NCBI GenBank assembly: GCA_016213735.1
Contig: JACQZU010000014.1
Location: 62,001-126,000 of the forward strand
Reading direction: 5' to 3'
DNA from: Acidobacteriota bacterium
Lineage (GTDB): Bacteria > Acidobacteriota > Holophagae > Holophagales > Holophagaceae
DNA: 64,000 bases
The translations under genes and the position numbers were made by a program. Below are positions 17,845 through 25,693 of the stretch, piece by piece; position 1 is the stretch's first letter; every line of letters starts with the position of its first letter. The notes beneath the pieces were generated by a model that was not told where the DNA came from, searched no databases, and was given only the letters and a program-made list of their open reading frames with translations.

Positions 17845-19206
17845 TCAGAATCGGACATTCTTCATCAGCATTTCGGACACCACGTAGCCGGCTCCGCCGC
17901 GGTCGTCGGAGATCACCATCTTGTTGTCCTTCTGGTGCTGTTTATTGGCGAAGATCGGGTAGAGGGTGGCGATCTCGGCGCTGCTCTGAACCACCACCTT
18001 GGCCGGCAGCCAGGAGTAGTCCGACTTGTAGATCGAGGTGGCGTTGGCTTTCCAGTTGGTCTCCCGGGTCCAGTTCGATTCGAAGAAGCGGATCCCCAGC
18101 ACCTTGTCCTGGGGGTACTTCTGCTTCCAGTGGGCGAGCATCTGGGCCTTGATGGCCGCCTTGTCGGCGCCCGAGTACACATCCACGGGCATTTTCCTGG
18201 AGGCGAGCTGCTCCGCCTTCAACGCACTTCCCTTTTGTTCGAGGTGGGCCGCGGCGGCGTCGATCGCCTTGCGAAGCCGGGGCACCTCCGGGTCCCCCTC
18301 GCCCTTGAGCTTGATGTAGGCCTCCAGTTCGCGGCGGGCATTGCCGATCCGTTGGGCGGGCCCCGCGTTGGCGCCGAAGAAGTTGATGTTCTTCTCGGCG
18401 GCCCCCTTGTCAGTCATCGCCGCCCCGGCACCCACCTCGGCCTCGATGGCCGCGACCATGAGCTTCGCGGCCATCCCGTTCTGCCGGGCAAGGGCGGCCT
18501 CGTACTCGGAATGCTTGACCAGCCAGGAATTCCATCCCTTCTGGTGCTCCTGGGCGGCGCGCAACAGGCCCTGGGCCTTTCCCAGGTCCTTGGCTGCGAT
18601 CGCTTTCTCCGTCGCGTCGAGTTTGTCCCACCACTGCTGGTAATAGGTCAGCGTCCCCTTGTCCACCGGGGTCTTCGATCGAGGCGTGACCGCAACTCCG
18701 GCGGCGCCCAGTTGGGAGGCCACGCTGTCCACCTGCCTCCGGAGCTCGGCCACGTACTGGTCCATTTGTTGGTAGCCCGGGTCGGCCTCGCCCTTGGCCT
18801 CTTTGTAGGTGCCCAGGATGACGGCCGCCTGTTCCATGCAGGCGAAGGCGCCCCCCTTCTGGTTCAGGAGGCTGGGGTCCCGCTTCTCCGCGGCGCTCTT
18901 GGCGTAGAGGAATCCCATGTTGGCGAACAGCTTGACCCGCTTCAGGCGCAACCCGAGCTGGCGCTCCAGGCCTTCGGCATACTGGGGATGGCGTTTGAGC
19001 ACCTGGATGCGCTCGGCATGGAAGGTATCCGGAGCCTCCAGGGCCGGACGCAGCACATCCACCGGGGCCTTCCGGGCCAGGGCATCATCCGCGGCCTGCA
19101 TCTTGGCCTGCCACTCGCTCCAGTTCTGCGCGGTGTAGGGGTGGATGGCGCCTTGCGCCAGGACGGCCGCGGACAGTGTCAGCACACAAAAGGTCTGGCG
19201 AAACAT
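17845..19206 (-). CDS. Exported helical protein, unknown function
   Basis: The 453-residue protein has a signal peptide (MFRQTFCVLTLSAAVLAQG). The mature part is mainly helical, rich in Ala, Lys and Gln, with coiled-coil-like stretches (LDATEKAIAAKDLGKAQGLLRAAQEHQ), and a C-terminal globular region with RFFESNWTRETNWKAN and YPIFANKQHQKDNKM. I do not recognise the family. The in-frame start at 19257 would place 17 extra non-hydrophobic residues before the signal peptide, so the ATG at 19206 with a GGAGAAG site is used. It is divergent from the SRPBCC gene. Confidence 0.75.
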   Translation of the reverse strand: MFRQTFCVLTLSAAVLAQGAIHPYTAQNWSEWQAKMQAADDALARKAPVDVLRPALEAPDTFHAERIQVLKRHPQYAEGLERQLGLRLKRVKLFANMGFLYAKSAAEKRDPSLLNQKGGAFACMEQAAVILGTYKEAKGEADPGYQQMDQYVAELRRQVDSVASQLGAAGVAVTPRSKTPVDKGTLTYYQQWWDKLDATEKAIAAKDLGKAQGLLRAAQEHQKGWNSWLVKHSEYEAALARQNGMAAKLMVAAIEAEVGAGAAMTDKGAAEKNINFFGANAGPAQRIGNARRELEAYIKLKGEGDPEVPRLRKAIDAAAAHLEQKGSALKAEQLASRKMPVDVYSGADKAAIKAQMLAHWKQKYPQDKVLGIRFFESNWTRETNWKANATSIYKSDYSWLPAKVVVQSSAEIATLYPIFANKQHQKDNKMVISDDRGGAGYVVSEMLMKNVRF

Positions 19207-19420
19207 GGGCTTCTCCGGGGAATCGGGTTCCCCATCGGCAGTCGGGCGGGCGGACATGAGACCGAGAACGGGCTTGCTGGATCTGGATCTGGGTTCCCCG
19301 GGGGCTGCGAAGGAGGCGCACCCCGCCCCTGGAGGTCCCTCCGGGGGATTAACGAGCCCTGGGGTGTTTGCTGCCGACGCCCCCGGGACCTAACATGCTC
19401 CATTCCAAGGAGGGGCCCTC

Positions 19421-19867
19421 ATGTCCCACACCATCCGCCTCCACCGCGTCCTCCGCGCGCCCTCGGAGCGGGTGTACCGGGCCTTCCTGGACCCTGAGGC
19501 CCTCGCGAAGTGGCTCCCTCCCCACGGATTTACCGGGAAGGTGCACCACCTGGATGCCCGGGTGGGCGGGAGCTACAGGATGTCCTTCACCCACCTGGGT
19601 TCGGGCCAGGGCCACACCTTCGGGGGGAGTTACCTTGAGCTGGTCCCCAACGCCCGGATCGTGCACACGGACGCCTTCGATGACCCAGGCCTGCCCGGAT
19701 CCATGACGGTGACCATCTCCCTGGCTTCCGTATCCTGCGGGACGGAACTGGACATCGTCCAGGAGGGGGTTCCCGAGGTGATTCCCCGGGAGGCCTGCCA
19801 CCTGGGGTGGCAGGAGAGCCTCACCCTGCTGGCGCTCCTGGTGGAGGCGGAGGTTCCGGGGGCCTGA
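19421..19867 (+). CDS. SRPBCC/AHSA1-domain protein
   Basis: The 148-residue protein belongs to the START-like SRPBCC fold, in the AHSA1 (Aha1 C-terminal-like) group. The opening HRVLRAPSERVYRAFLDPEALAKWLPP is the family's first strand-helix pair, GGSYRMSF is the following hairpin, and CHLGWQESLTLLALL is the terminal helix that closes the ligand cavity. Such proteins bind hydrophobic ligands; the ligand is unknown here. A strong AAGGAGG site precedes the ATG. It is monocistronic, ending about 95 bases before the convergent sigma54 regulator. Confidence 0.85.
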   Translation: MSHTIRLHRVLRAPSERVYRAFLDPEALAKWLPPHGFTGKVHHLDARVGGSYRMSFTHLGSGQGHTFGGSYLELVPNARIVHTDAFDDPGLPGSMTVTISLASVSCGTELDIVQEGVPEVIPREACHLGWQESLTLLALLVEAEVPGA

Positions 19868-19962
19868 ACCGAAGAGGTCCGCCGGGTCGGGCTCCGGGGC
19901 CGCGCCTCCGGGTCCCTTGGCGGTGAGGGATCCTTGTCCGCAGGATCGGCCGCCCCTTGGGA

Positions 19963-21471
19963 TCAGTCCCCGTCCCGCCCGTGGCTGCTGGGGGGAATGT
20001 CGAAACCGTCCGCGCGGTACTCGTTGATCTTGTTCCGGACCGTGCGCAGGGCGATGTCGAGCTGCTGGGCGCAGTGGGTCCGGTTGCCGTTGAGGGCTGA
20101 GAGCGTGCTGAGCAGCCAGAAGCGCTCGAGCTGGGGGAGGGAGAGGCCCAGGGGCAGGGCCACCATGGTGCCGATGGGGACCCCCACCAGGGGCTTGAGC
20201 GGGTCCGCAAGCCTGACACCGGTGGCGGAAACCGGGGCGCTGTCCTGGAAGGCGGGGCTTTCGACCGCTCCGGTGGCCAAGGCTTCAGCCGGATCGTCGG
20301 GGATTCCTTCCAGGGCCTCGGGGGGCAGCAGCCAGTTCAGGTGCCGGGCCCGCAGGGGGCCCACGCCGTTGAGGACCACGCAGCGCTGGACCGCATTCTC
20401 CAGTTCCCGGATGTTGCCGGGCCAGGAGTGGCGTTCAAGGGCGGCAAAGAAGCTGGCGGCAATCCGGGGCGTGCTGCGGTCGTTCTCCCGGGCGAATCGT
20501 TCGGCGAAGTGGGCCGCCAGGAGGGGCAGGTCCGCCAGGCGTTCCCGGAGGGGCGGAAGGCGCAGGGGGATCACGTTCAGGCGGTAGAAGAGGTCCTCCC
20601 GGAAACGGCCTTCCTTGACTTCCGTGGCCAGGTCCCGGTTCGTGAGGGCGATGAGGCGGACGTCAACCTCCACCGGGCGGGTGCCTCCCAGGCGGTCCAG
20701 GGTGCGTTCCTGGATGACCCGCAGCAACTTGCCCTGGAGGGCCAGGGGCAGTTCCCCGATCTCGTCCAGCACCAGGGTTCCCCCGTCGGCCAGTTCGAAG
20801 CGGCCCTGCTTGGCCCCCACGGCACCGGTGAAGGCGCCCTTCTCGTAGCCGAAGAGTTCGCTCTCCAGAAGCGTCTCCGGGATGGCCGCGCAGTTGATGG
20901 CCACGAAGGGCCCCTTGCGGCGGGGGCTGGCGGCGTGGATCAACTTTCCGATGAGTTCCTTGCCGGTGCCGCTCTCGGCCTGGATGAGGATGGTGGCCCG
21001 GGAGTCCGCGGCACGCCGCGCGATGGCCAGGGTCTCCGCCAGGACCGGATCCTGGGTGAGGATCACCGGGGCGTCCCCGGGCTCCTCGGCCCGGAGGCGG
21101 TCCTCGGCGTGGACGGCCTTGCGCACCGCCCCGACCAGTTCGTCGGGGCTGAAGGGCTTCGTGAGGTAGTCGAAGGCCCCCAGGCGCATGGCCTCCCGGG
21201 CGGTCTCCAGGCTGCCGAAGGCCGTGATGAGGAGCACCGGAAGCCCAGGGTCCAGGGCCTTGAGGCGGGCGGTGAGCTGGAGCCCGTCCATGCCGGTCAT
21301 GCGGAGGTCGGTCACCACCGCGTCGAAGGCCCCGGGCCGGGTCACCCTGAGGGCGTCCTCGCCGCTCCGGGCCTGTTCGCAGACGAATCCGCTGCGCTTC
21401 AGCGACAGGGCCATGCCCTCGCGCATGCCAGGGTCATCGTCCACGATGAGCACTCTCAGGGGTTGTGACAT
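19963..21471 (-). CDS. Sigma54-dependent response regulator (NtrC family)
   Basis: The 502-residue activator has a receiver domain with acidic pocket DDDP (11-14), phospho-acceptor Asp55 and Lys105. An AAA+ domain follows with Walker A ESGTGKE at about 166-172, the sigma54-contacting GAFTGA loop at 212-217, and Walker B LVLDEIGE. A Fis-type helix-turn-helix ends the protein (NRTHCAQQLDIALRTVRNKI). It therefore activates sigma54 promoters after phosphorylation. No histidine kinase gene is adjacent. The ATG at 21471 with AGG upstream is preferred to one at 21501. It lies downstream of a truncated activator-like gene on the same strand. Confidence 0.93.
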   Translation of the reverse strand: MSQPLRVLIVDDDPGMREGMALSLKRSGFVCEQARSGEDALRVTRPGAFDAVVTDLRMTGMDGLQLTARLKALDPGLPVLLITAFGSLETAREAMRLGAFDYLTKPFSPDELVGAVRKAVHAEDRLRAEEPGDAPVILTQDPVLAETLAIARRAADSRATILIQAESGTGKELIGKLIHAASPRRKGPFVAINCAAIPETLLESELFGYEKGAFTGAVGAKQGRFELADGGTLVLDEIGELPLALQGKLLRVIQERTLDRLGGTRPVEVDVRLIALTNRDLATEVKEGRFREDLFYRLNVIPLRLPPLRERLADLPLLAAHFAERFARENDRSTPRIAASFFAALERHSWPGNIRELENAVQRCVVLNGVGPLRARHLNWLLPPEALEGIPDDPAEALATGAVESPAFQDSAPVSATGVRLADPLKPLVGVPIGTMVALPLGLSLPQLERFWLLSTLSALNGNRTHCAQQLDIALRTVRNKINEYRADGFDIPPSSHGRDGD

Positions 21472-21573
21472 GGTTGACCTGCCGAAATCGTTATCGGTCA
21501 TGCCCCCGAAGTCTGGAATTTGGGCAACTTTTGGGGTCCCCGGAGATCCCGAAACAGGAAAAGGCCTTAGGGA

Positions 21574-22323
21574 TCAGCCCTGGGACGAAGTCTCAAGGTT
21601 TCCGGCCGGGGGGGCATCCTCGGGCCGTCCGCCCCTCCGCTTCAAGCGAAGGGGCGGGGGGGCAGAGGGCAGGTCCCCCCGGACAGGATCCCCGTGCCGT
21701 GCCACGAGAAGGTAGAGCTGGGGGCGGCTGACGCCCAGGCGCCGGGCCGCCTCCACACGGTTCCCGTAGCTGCGCCGGAGGGCCCGGTAGAGAAGGGCCC
21801 TCTCGAGGACATGGAGGTTGGTGGCGAGGTCCTCAGCCTCGAGGGGGAGGGCAGCCTCCTCGGGGGGGGCCGGGAGCTGGCCCAGAACTTTCCAGCGTTG
21901 GATCCGGTTCGCGAGGCCGCGGAGGTTGCCGGGACAGGGCAGCCGGCCCAGGGCGCCGGGGAGTCCTCCTTCCAGGCCTTCCTCCCGGGCCAGGCCGGCC
22001 AAAAGGCCGGGAATGCACTGGGGATCCTCCTCCAGGGAGGGCAGGCGGAAGGCCAGGGCCTGGAGGCCCGCGGCCTCCGGATCCCGATGGCCGCCGAGGA
22101 TTCCCCTGGGGTGGGCCTGGAGGAAAGAGGTGCGCTCCGAAGGGGTCCGCCCGTCGGCGTCGTCCAGGATGGCGGCACCCCGTTCCGCCCCGAGCCAGGC
22201 CAGGAACCCGCTGACGCCGCAGCCGGCCTCGCCCCAGATCCAGAGGGGCCCAGGGTGGGCCCGGAGGGCTTCCAGGCGGCCGCCCCAGGCGCGGAATCCG
22301 GGGCGGAGCTCCAGGGGGATCAC
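21574..22323 (-). CDS. Degenerate sigma54-activator-like protein with Fis-type helix-turn-helix
   Basis: The 249-residue protein is laid out like a shrunken bacterial enhancer-binding protein. Residues 31-38 (GEAGCGVS) align with Walker A but have Val where the ATP-binding Lys belongs. ILDDADG stands at Walker B, CPGNLRGLANRI at the PGNVREL block, and RRSYGNRVEAARRLGVSRPQLY is a Fis-type DNA-binding helix-turn-helix. There is no receiver domain and no GAFTGA loop. It should bind DNA but not hydrolyse ATP or contact sigma54, so a repressor or partner role is possible. It starts four bases after the hemolysin III gene stop and ends about 100 bases before the full-length activator. Confidence 0.7.
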   Translation of the reverse strand: MIPLELRPGFRAWGGRLEALRAHPGPLWIWGEAGCGVSGFLAWLGAERGAAILDDADGRTPSERTSFLQAHPRGILGGHRDPEAAGLQALAFRLPSLEEDPQCIPGLLAGLAREEGLEGGLPGALGRLPCPGNLRGLANRIQRWKVLGQLPAPPEEAALPLEAEDLATNLHVLERALLYRALRRSYGNRVEAARRLGVSRPQLYLLVARHGDPVRGDLPSAPPPLRLKRRGGRPEDAPPAGNLETSSQG

Positions 22324-22327
22324 TGGC

Positions 22328-23005
22328 TCAGGCCCGTCCGGGAATGACCCAGCCCAGCACGCAGGCGAAGTGGCAGGCCGTGCCCCCGATCACGCAGAGG
22401 TGCCAGAGGGCGTGGTGGTAGGGGAGCCGTCGCCACGCATAAAATACCGCCCCGCCGGTGTAGAAGAGGCCCCCGCCGAAGAGCCAGGCCAGGCCGGGGG
22501 CCGGCATGGCCCGCCAGAGGGGGAGGATGGCGATGACCACCAGCCAGCCCATGAGAAGGTACACGGCCAGGGAGAGCCACTCCCAGCGGTGGATGAAGAT
22601 GGCCTTGAAGGTGATGCCCAGGACCGCCAGGCCCCAGATGACCCCGAAGAGGGACCAGCCCCAGGCTCCCCGGATGGTGGCCAGGCAGAGGGGCGTGTAG
22701 GTCCCGGCGATGAGCACGTAGATGGAACTGTGGTCCAGGATCCGGAAGACCTTCTTCACCCGGGGGCCCCGGAACGAGTGGTAGAGGGTGCTCATGACGT
22801 AGAGCAGCACCATGCTGGATCCGAAGAGGGCCGCACCCACGATGTGCCGGGCGGTGCCCCGCAGGGAGGCGAAGACCACCAGCAGCACCAGGCCCGCCAC
22901 CGCCAGGGCCGCCCCGAGGCCGTGGGTGATGGCGTTGGCCAACTCCTCCCGCCTGGCGAGGGGCCAGGGCGCCCGGGGGGCCGACTCGACCGTGGCAGCG
23001 TCCAT
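22328..23005 (-). CDS. Hemolysin III (PAQR/TrhA) family membrane protein
   Basis: The 225-residue protein has seven predicted transmembrane helices and the PAQR/hemolysin III residues. The first helix carries NAITHGLGAALAVAG with an early conserved His, STLYHSF follows the second or third helix, and HHALWHLCVIGG near the C-terminus carries the paired His that bind a metal in this family. Members include E. coli TrhA, linked to membrane energetics, and Bacillus homologues; hemolysis is not a general property. It is the first gene of a transcript with the small activator-like gene, and a repeat module cluster lies upstream of it at the end of the S9 peptidase gene. Confidence 0.9.
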   Translation of the reverse strand: MDAATVESAPRAPWPLARREELANAITHGLGAALAVAGLVLLVVFASLRGTARHIVGAALFGSSMVLLYVMSTLYHSFRGPRVKKVFRILDHSSIYVLIAGTYTPLCLATIRGAWGWSLFGVIWGLAVLGITFKAIFIHRWEWLSLAVYLLMGWLVVIAILPLWRAMPAPGLAWLFGGGLFYTGGAVFYAWRRLPYHHALWHLCVIGGTACHFACVLGWVIPGRA

Positions 23006-23073
23006 GCCCTCCAGTGTAGCCCGCCGGGAATACGGGAATCAGGGCCCGGACGGACCCCCGGTGAAGGGAAGGC

Positions 23074-23193
23074 GGCGGGCGGAGCCCGCCGTTCTGCCCT
23101 CGAGAGGAGGGAGGAAGCTCGAGGGCGGCTTTGCCGCGTGAGAGCGCGGGGTCTGGGGGCCCAGGCGGGCGGAGCCCGCCGTTTGCCCCCAGT
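23074..23193 (-). repeat. Modular palindromic repeat, two modules, at the S9 peptidase 3' end
   Basis: Two copies of GGCGGGC-GGA-GCCCGCC occur at 23074-23090 and 23164-23180, 90 bases apart. The second is preceded by GCGCGGGGTCTGGGGGCCC and followed by GTTTGCCCCCAG, which ends two bases from the peptidase stop codon. Between them are two variable hairpins: CCTCGAG paired with CTCGAGG, and GCGGC-TTT-GCCGC. It reads in the same direction relative to its gene as the copies at 2892 and 27590. Confidence 0.9.
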
Positions 23194-23194
23194 C

Positions 23195-25588
23195 TCACTT
23201 CAGATGCCGGTCCAGCCAGGCGCCCATCTCCCACAGGGTGTGCTCCACCGACTCGCGGCCCACGTAGCCGTGGGACTCGTGGGGGAGGGTGACGTAGCGG
23301 ACGGCCTTGTTGTTTCCTTTGAGACCCTGGAAGAGGCGCTCGCTCTGGATGGGGAAGGTGCCGGAATTGTTGTCCGCCTCCCCGTGGATGAGCAGCACGG
23401 GGGCGCTGAAGGCGTTGGCCTTCATGAAGGGCGAGACCTTCACGTACATGTCCGGGGCCTCCCAGAGGGTGCGGCGCTCGCTCTGGAAGCCGAAGGGGGT
23501 GAGGGTGCGGTTGTAGGCGCCGCTGCGGGCGATGCCGCACTTGAACAGGTTTGCGTTGGCCAGGAGGTTGGCGGTCATGAAGGCGCCGTAGCTGTGCCCC
23601 CCCACGGCGACCCGCTTGGGATCGATCACCCCCAGCTCGTCCGCCTTGGCGATGGCGGCGCTGGCGCTGGCGACGATCTGCTCGATGAAGGTGTCGTTCA
23701 CCTTTTCCGGGGTTCCCACCACGGGCATGGTGGCGTCGTCCAGGACCACGTAGCCCTTCAGCAGCATGAAGAGGTGCGAAATCCCCGAGGGAGTGCTGAA
23801 ACTGTTCGGAGATCCGCTCACCTGGCCGGCGGTGCCCGGGTCGGTGAATTCCATGGGGTAGGCCCACACCAGGGCTGGGCGGCGTTCCCCCTCCTTGTAG
23901 TCCGGAGGGAGGTAGAGGGTGAAACTCAGATCCACGCCGTCCGGCCGCTTGTAGCGGACGAGGCGCTTCTGGACCTTCCGCAGTTCGGGCGTGGGGTCCT
24001 TGAAGTGCGTCAATTGGACCGTCTCGCCCCGGCCGGTCGGATGGAGGAAATGGTTGGGAGGCGCCACGGGGCTCTCCCGTCGGGTGACGAAGCTGCCGTC
24101 GGGCCGCACCCCGGCGACCTGCTCCAGGACATCCTCGCCGCACTGGAAGATCCGACGGGCCTGGAAGGTGGCCAGGTCCAGGCGGTCCAGGAAGGGCCGG
24201 TTCCCCTTGGGGGTGGCTCCCTGGCCCGAGAGCCAGAGGGCGCCTCCGTCACAGCGGAGGGCGGCATGGCCGCTCGGAAGGAGGCGCATCATCGGAGTGC
24301 CGGGATTCTTGTAGCGGTCCAGGGCGCTCATGTCCCAGAGTTTCCGGGGTTCCGAGCCCGGGTTCGTGGCCACCACCCAGGTGCGGGTCCAGCGCCGTTC
24401 CCGTTCATTCTCGGCGTAGAGGAGGTGCTTCCCGTCCTCGGTCCAGGCCGCGCCGCCCAGGCGCCCGCCGCCGCCCATGCGGTGCTCGGTCCGGGCCAGT
24501 TCCCGGGCTTCCCTGAAGGGCGCGGGCAGCGCCATGAGGCGGTCCCGGTGGGGCACCTTCACCTTGGGGTCCCCGCCGTCCAGGGCTTCCGTCCAATGGA
24601 GGGTGGCGGGTTCGGTGGGGATCCATCCGATTCCACGGGGCCCCTTGCGGACGCCCTCCAGGGGGATGTCCTCGGCCAGGGGCAGGTCGGCCACGGTGTG
24701 CACCGTCCTGCCCGCCAGGTCCCACACCTCCTGGCGGTGCGGGAAGCGGTCCGCGGTCACCAGGTAGGAGAAGGGGGGGTGGACGAAACCGGCCAGGATG
24801 TGTTTGCCGTCCGGGGAGGGGGCGACGGAAGAGAGGAGGGCCGGCCGGCCCAGGGGACGCGCCTGGTTGGACTTGAGGTCCACGAGAACCAGCTGGGCCT
24901 TGGCGAAGTATTCGAACAGGACCTCGTCATGCCGGTTCTGAAGGAGATCCTGGAAGGTGGCCATGCCCACGGCCTTCCCCTTGGCAGGGTCGTGCTCCTG
25001 GATCCGGGGACCCTCGGGGGCCTCCGGCGCGAGGGGCATGGGACCGAGCCCGGCGGGCACAGCCTTCACCAGCAGAGAGGTGCTGCCCGGCATCCAATCC
25101 AGCGGGTCGCCGAAGGCCGCATTGATCCTCAGATCCGGAACCTTGCGGAGGGCGCCTCCCTTCGCCTCCCCGATCCAGAGCTGCACGCGGTCGTCCGTGG
25201 TGCCCAGCAAGGCGAATCGCCCCCCGTCGGGCGACCACCGGGGGGTCCCGAAGGCCACGCCCTGGGGCAGGGCGATGGGAAGGGACTGGCGGGTCTGGAG
25301 GTCCAGGATGGCCAGGCTTCGAAGGCGGGGCGGATTGTGGGGCCCGTGGGTGCGGGGATCCACCCGGGTACCCGCCAGGCGGAGCATGGTGCGGGCGAGG
25401 TCGCGAACGCTGGGATAGCGCCGATTCTCGATGAGCAGGGCACGGGCCCCGTCCGGGCTGAGGCTGAAGGCGGGCGGCAGGGGCGCGTCCAGCACCCGCT
25501 GGATCTCAGGCGCGGAATTGCGGTAGCCGTCGGCGGCCGAAAGGAGGGCCGGCAAAAGTAACAGGGCGGGGCGCAGGCGCGTGACCAT
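23195..25588 (-). CDS. Prolyl oligopeptidase-type serine peptidase (S9), exported
   Basis: The 797-residue protein has a signal peptide (MVTRLRPALLLLPALLSAADG), an N-terminal region of beta-propeller-like repeats and a C-terminal alpha/beta-hydrolase. The catalytic Ser666 is in GGHSYGAF, the acid in HGEADNNSG, and the His in LPHESHGY, the order of the S9 family. The substrate is likely short peptides in the periplasm; whether it is a dipeptidyl or acylaminoacyl peptidase is not decided by the sequence. The ATG at 25588 with GGAG upstream replaces a longer frame from 25621 because it yields the signal peptide. The stop is directly followed by a repeat cluster. Confidence 0.9.
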   Translation of the reverse strand: MVTRLRPALLLLPALLSAADGYRNSAPEIQRVLDAPLPPAFSLSPDGARALLIENRRYPSVRDLARTMLRLAGTRVDPRTHGPHNPPRLRSLAILDLQTRQSLPIALPQGVAFGTPRWSPDGGRFALLGTTDDRVQLWIGEAKGGALRKVPDLRINAAFGDPLDWMPGSTSLLVKAVPAGLGPMPLAPEAPEGPRIQEHDPAKGKAVGMATFQDLLQNRHDEVLFEYFAKAQLVLVDLKSNQARPLGRPALLSSVAPSPDGKHILAGFVHPPFSYLVTADRFPHRQEVWDLAGRTVHTVADLPLAEDIPLEGVRKGPRGIGWIPTEPATLHWTEALDGGDPKVKVPHRDRLMALPAPFREARELARTEHRMGGGGRLGGAAWTEDGKHLLYAENERERRWTRTWVVATNPGSEPRKLWDMSALDRYKNPGTPMMRLLPSGHAALRCDGGALWLSGQGATPKGNRPFLDRLDLATFQARRIFQCGEDVLEQVAGVRPDGSFVTRRESPVAPPNHFLHPTGRGETVQLTHFKDPTPELRKVQKRLVRYKRPDGVDLSFTLYLPPDYKEGERRPALVWAYPMEFTDPGTAGQVSGSPNSFSTPSGISHLFMLLKGYVVLDDATMPVVGTPEKVNDTFIEQIVASASAAIAKADELGVIDPKRVAVGGHSYGAFMTANLLANANLFKCGIARSGAYNRTLTPFGFQSERRTLWEAPDMYVKVSPFMKANAFSAPVLLIHGEADNNSGTFPIQSERLFQGLKGNNKAVRYVTLPHESHGYVGRESVEHTLWEMGAWLDRHLK

Positions 25589-25643
25589 GGGAGGCTCCGA
25601 AGGGTGATCCGAGTCTGCCACTGATTACGAGGTATATCTGCCG

Positions 25644-25673
25644 AAAAAAGCCCCTGCCGGGGGCAGGGGCTTT
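25644..25673 (-). terminator. Intrinsic terminator of rpsA
   Basis: Read on the minus strand, AAAGCCCCTGCC pairs with GGCAGGGGCTTT over a three-base loop and is followed by a run of six T residues. It stands 21 bases after the rpsA stop. Confidence 0.9.
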
Positions 25674-25693
25674 GCGGGTCCCGTCCTGGGCGC

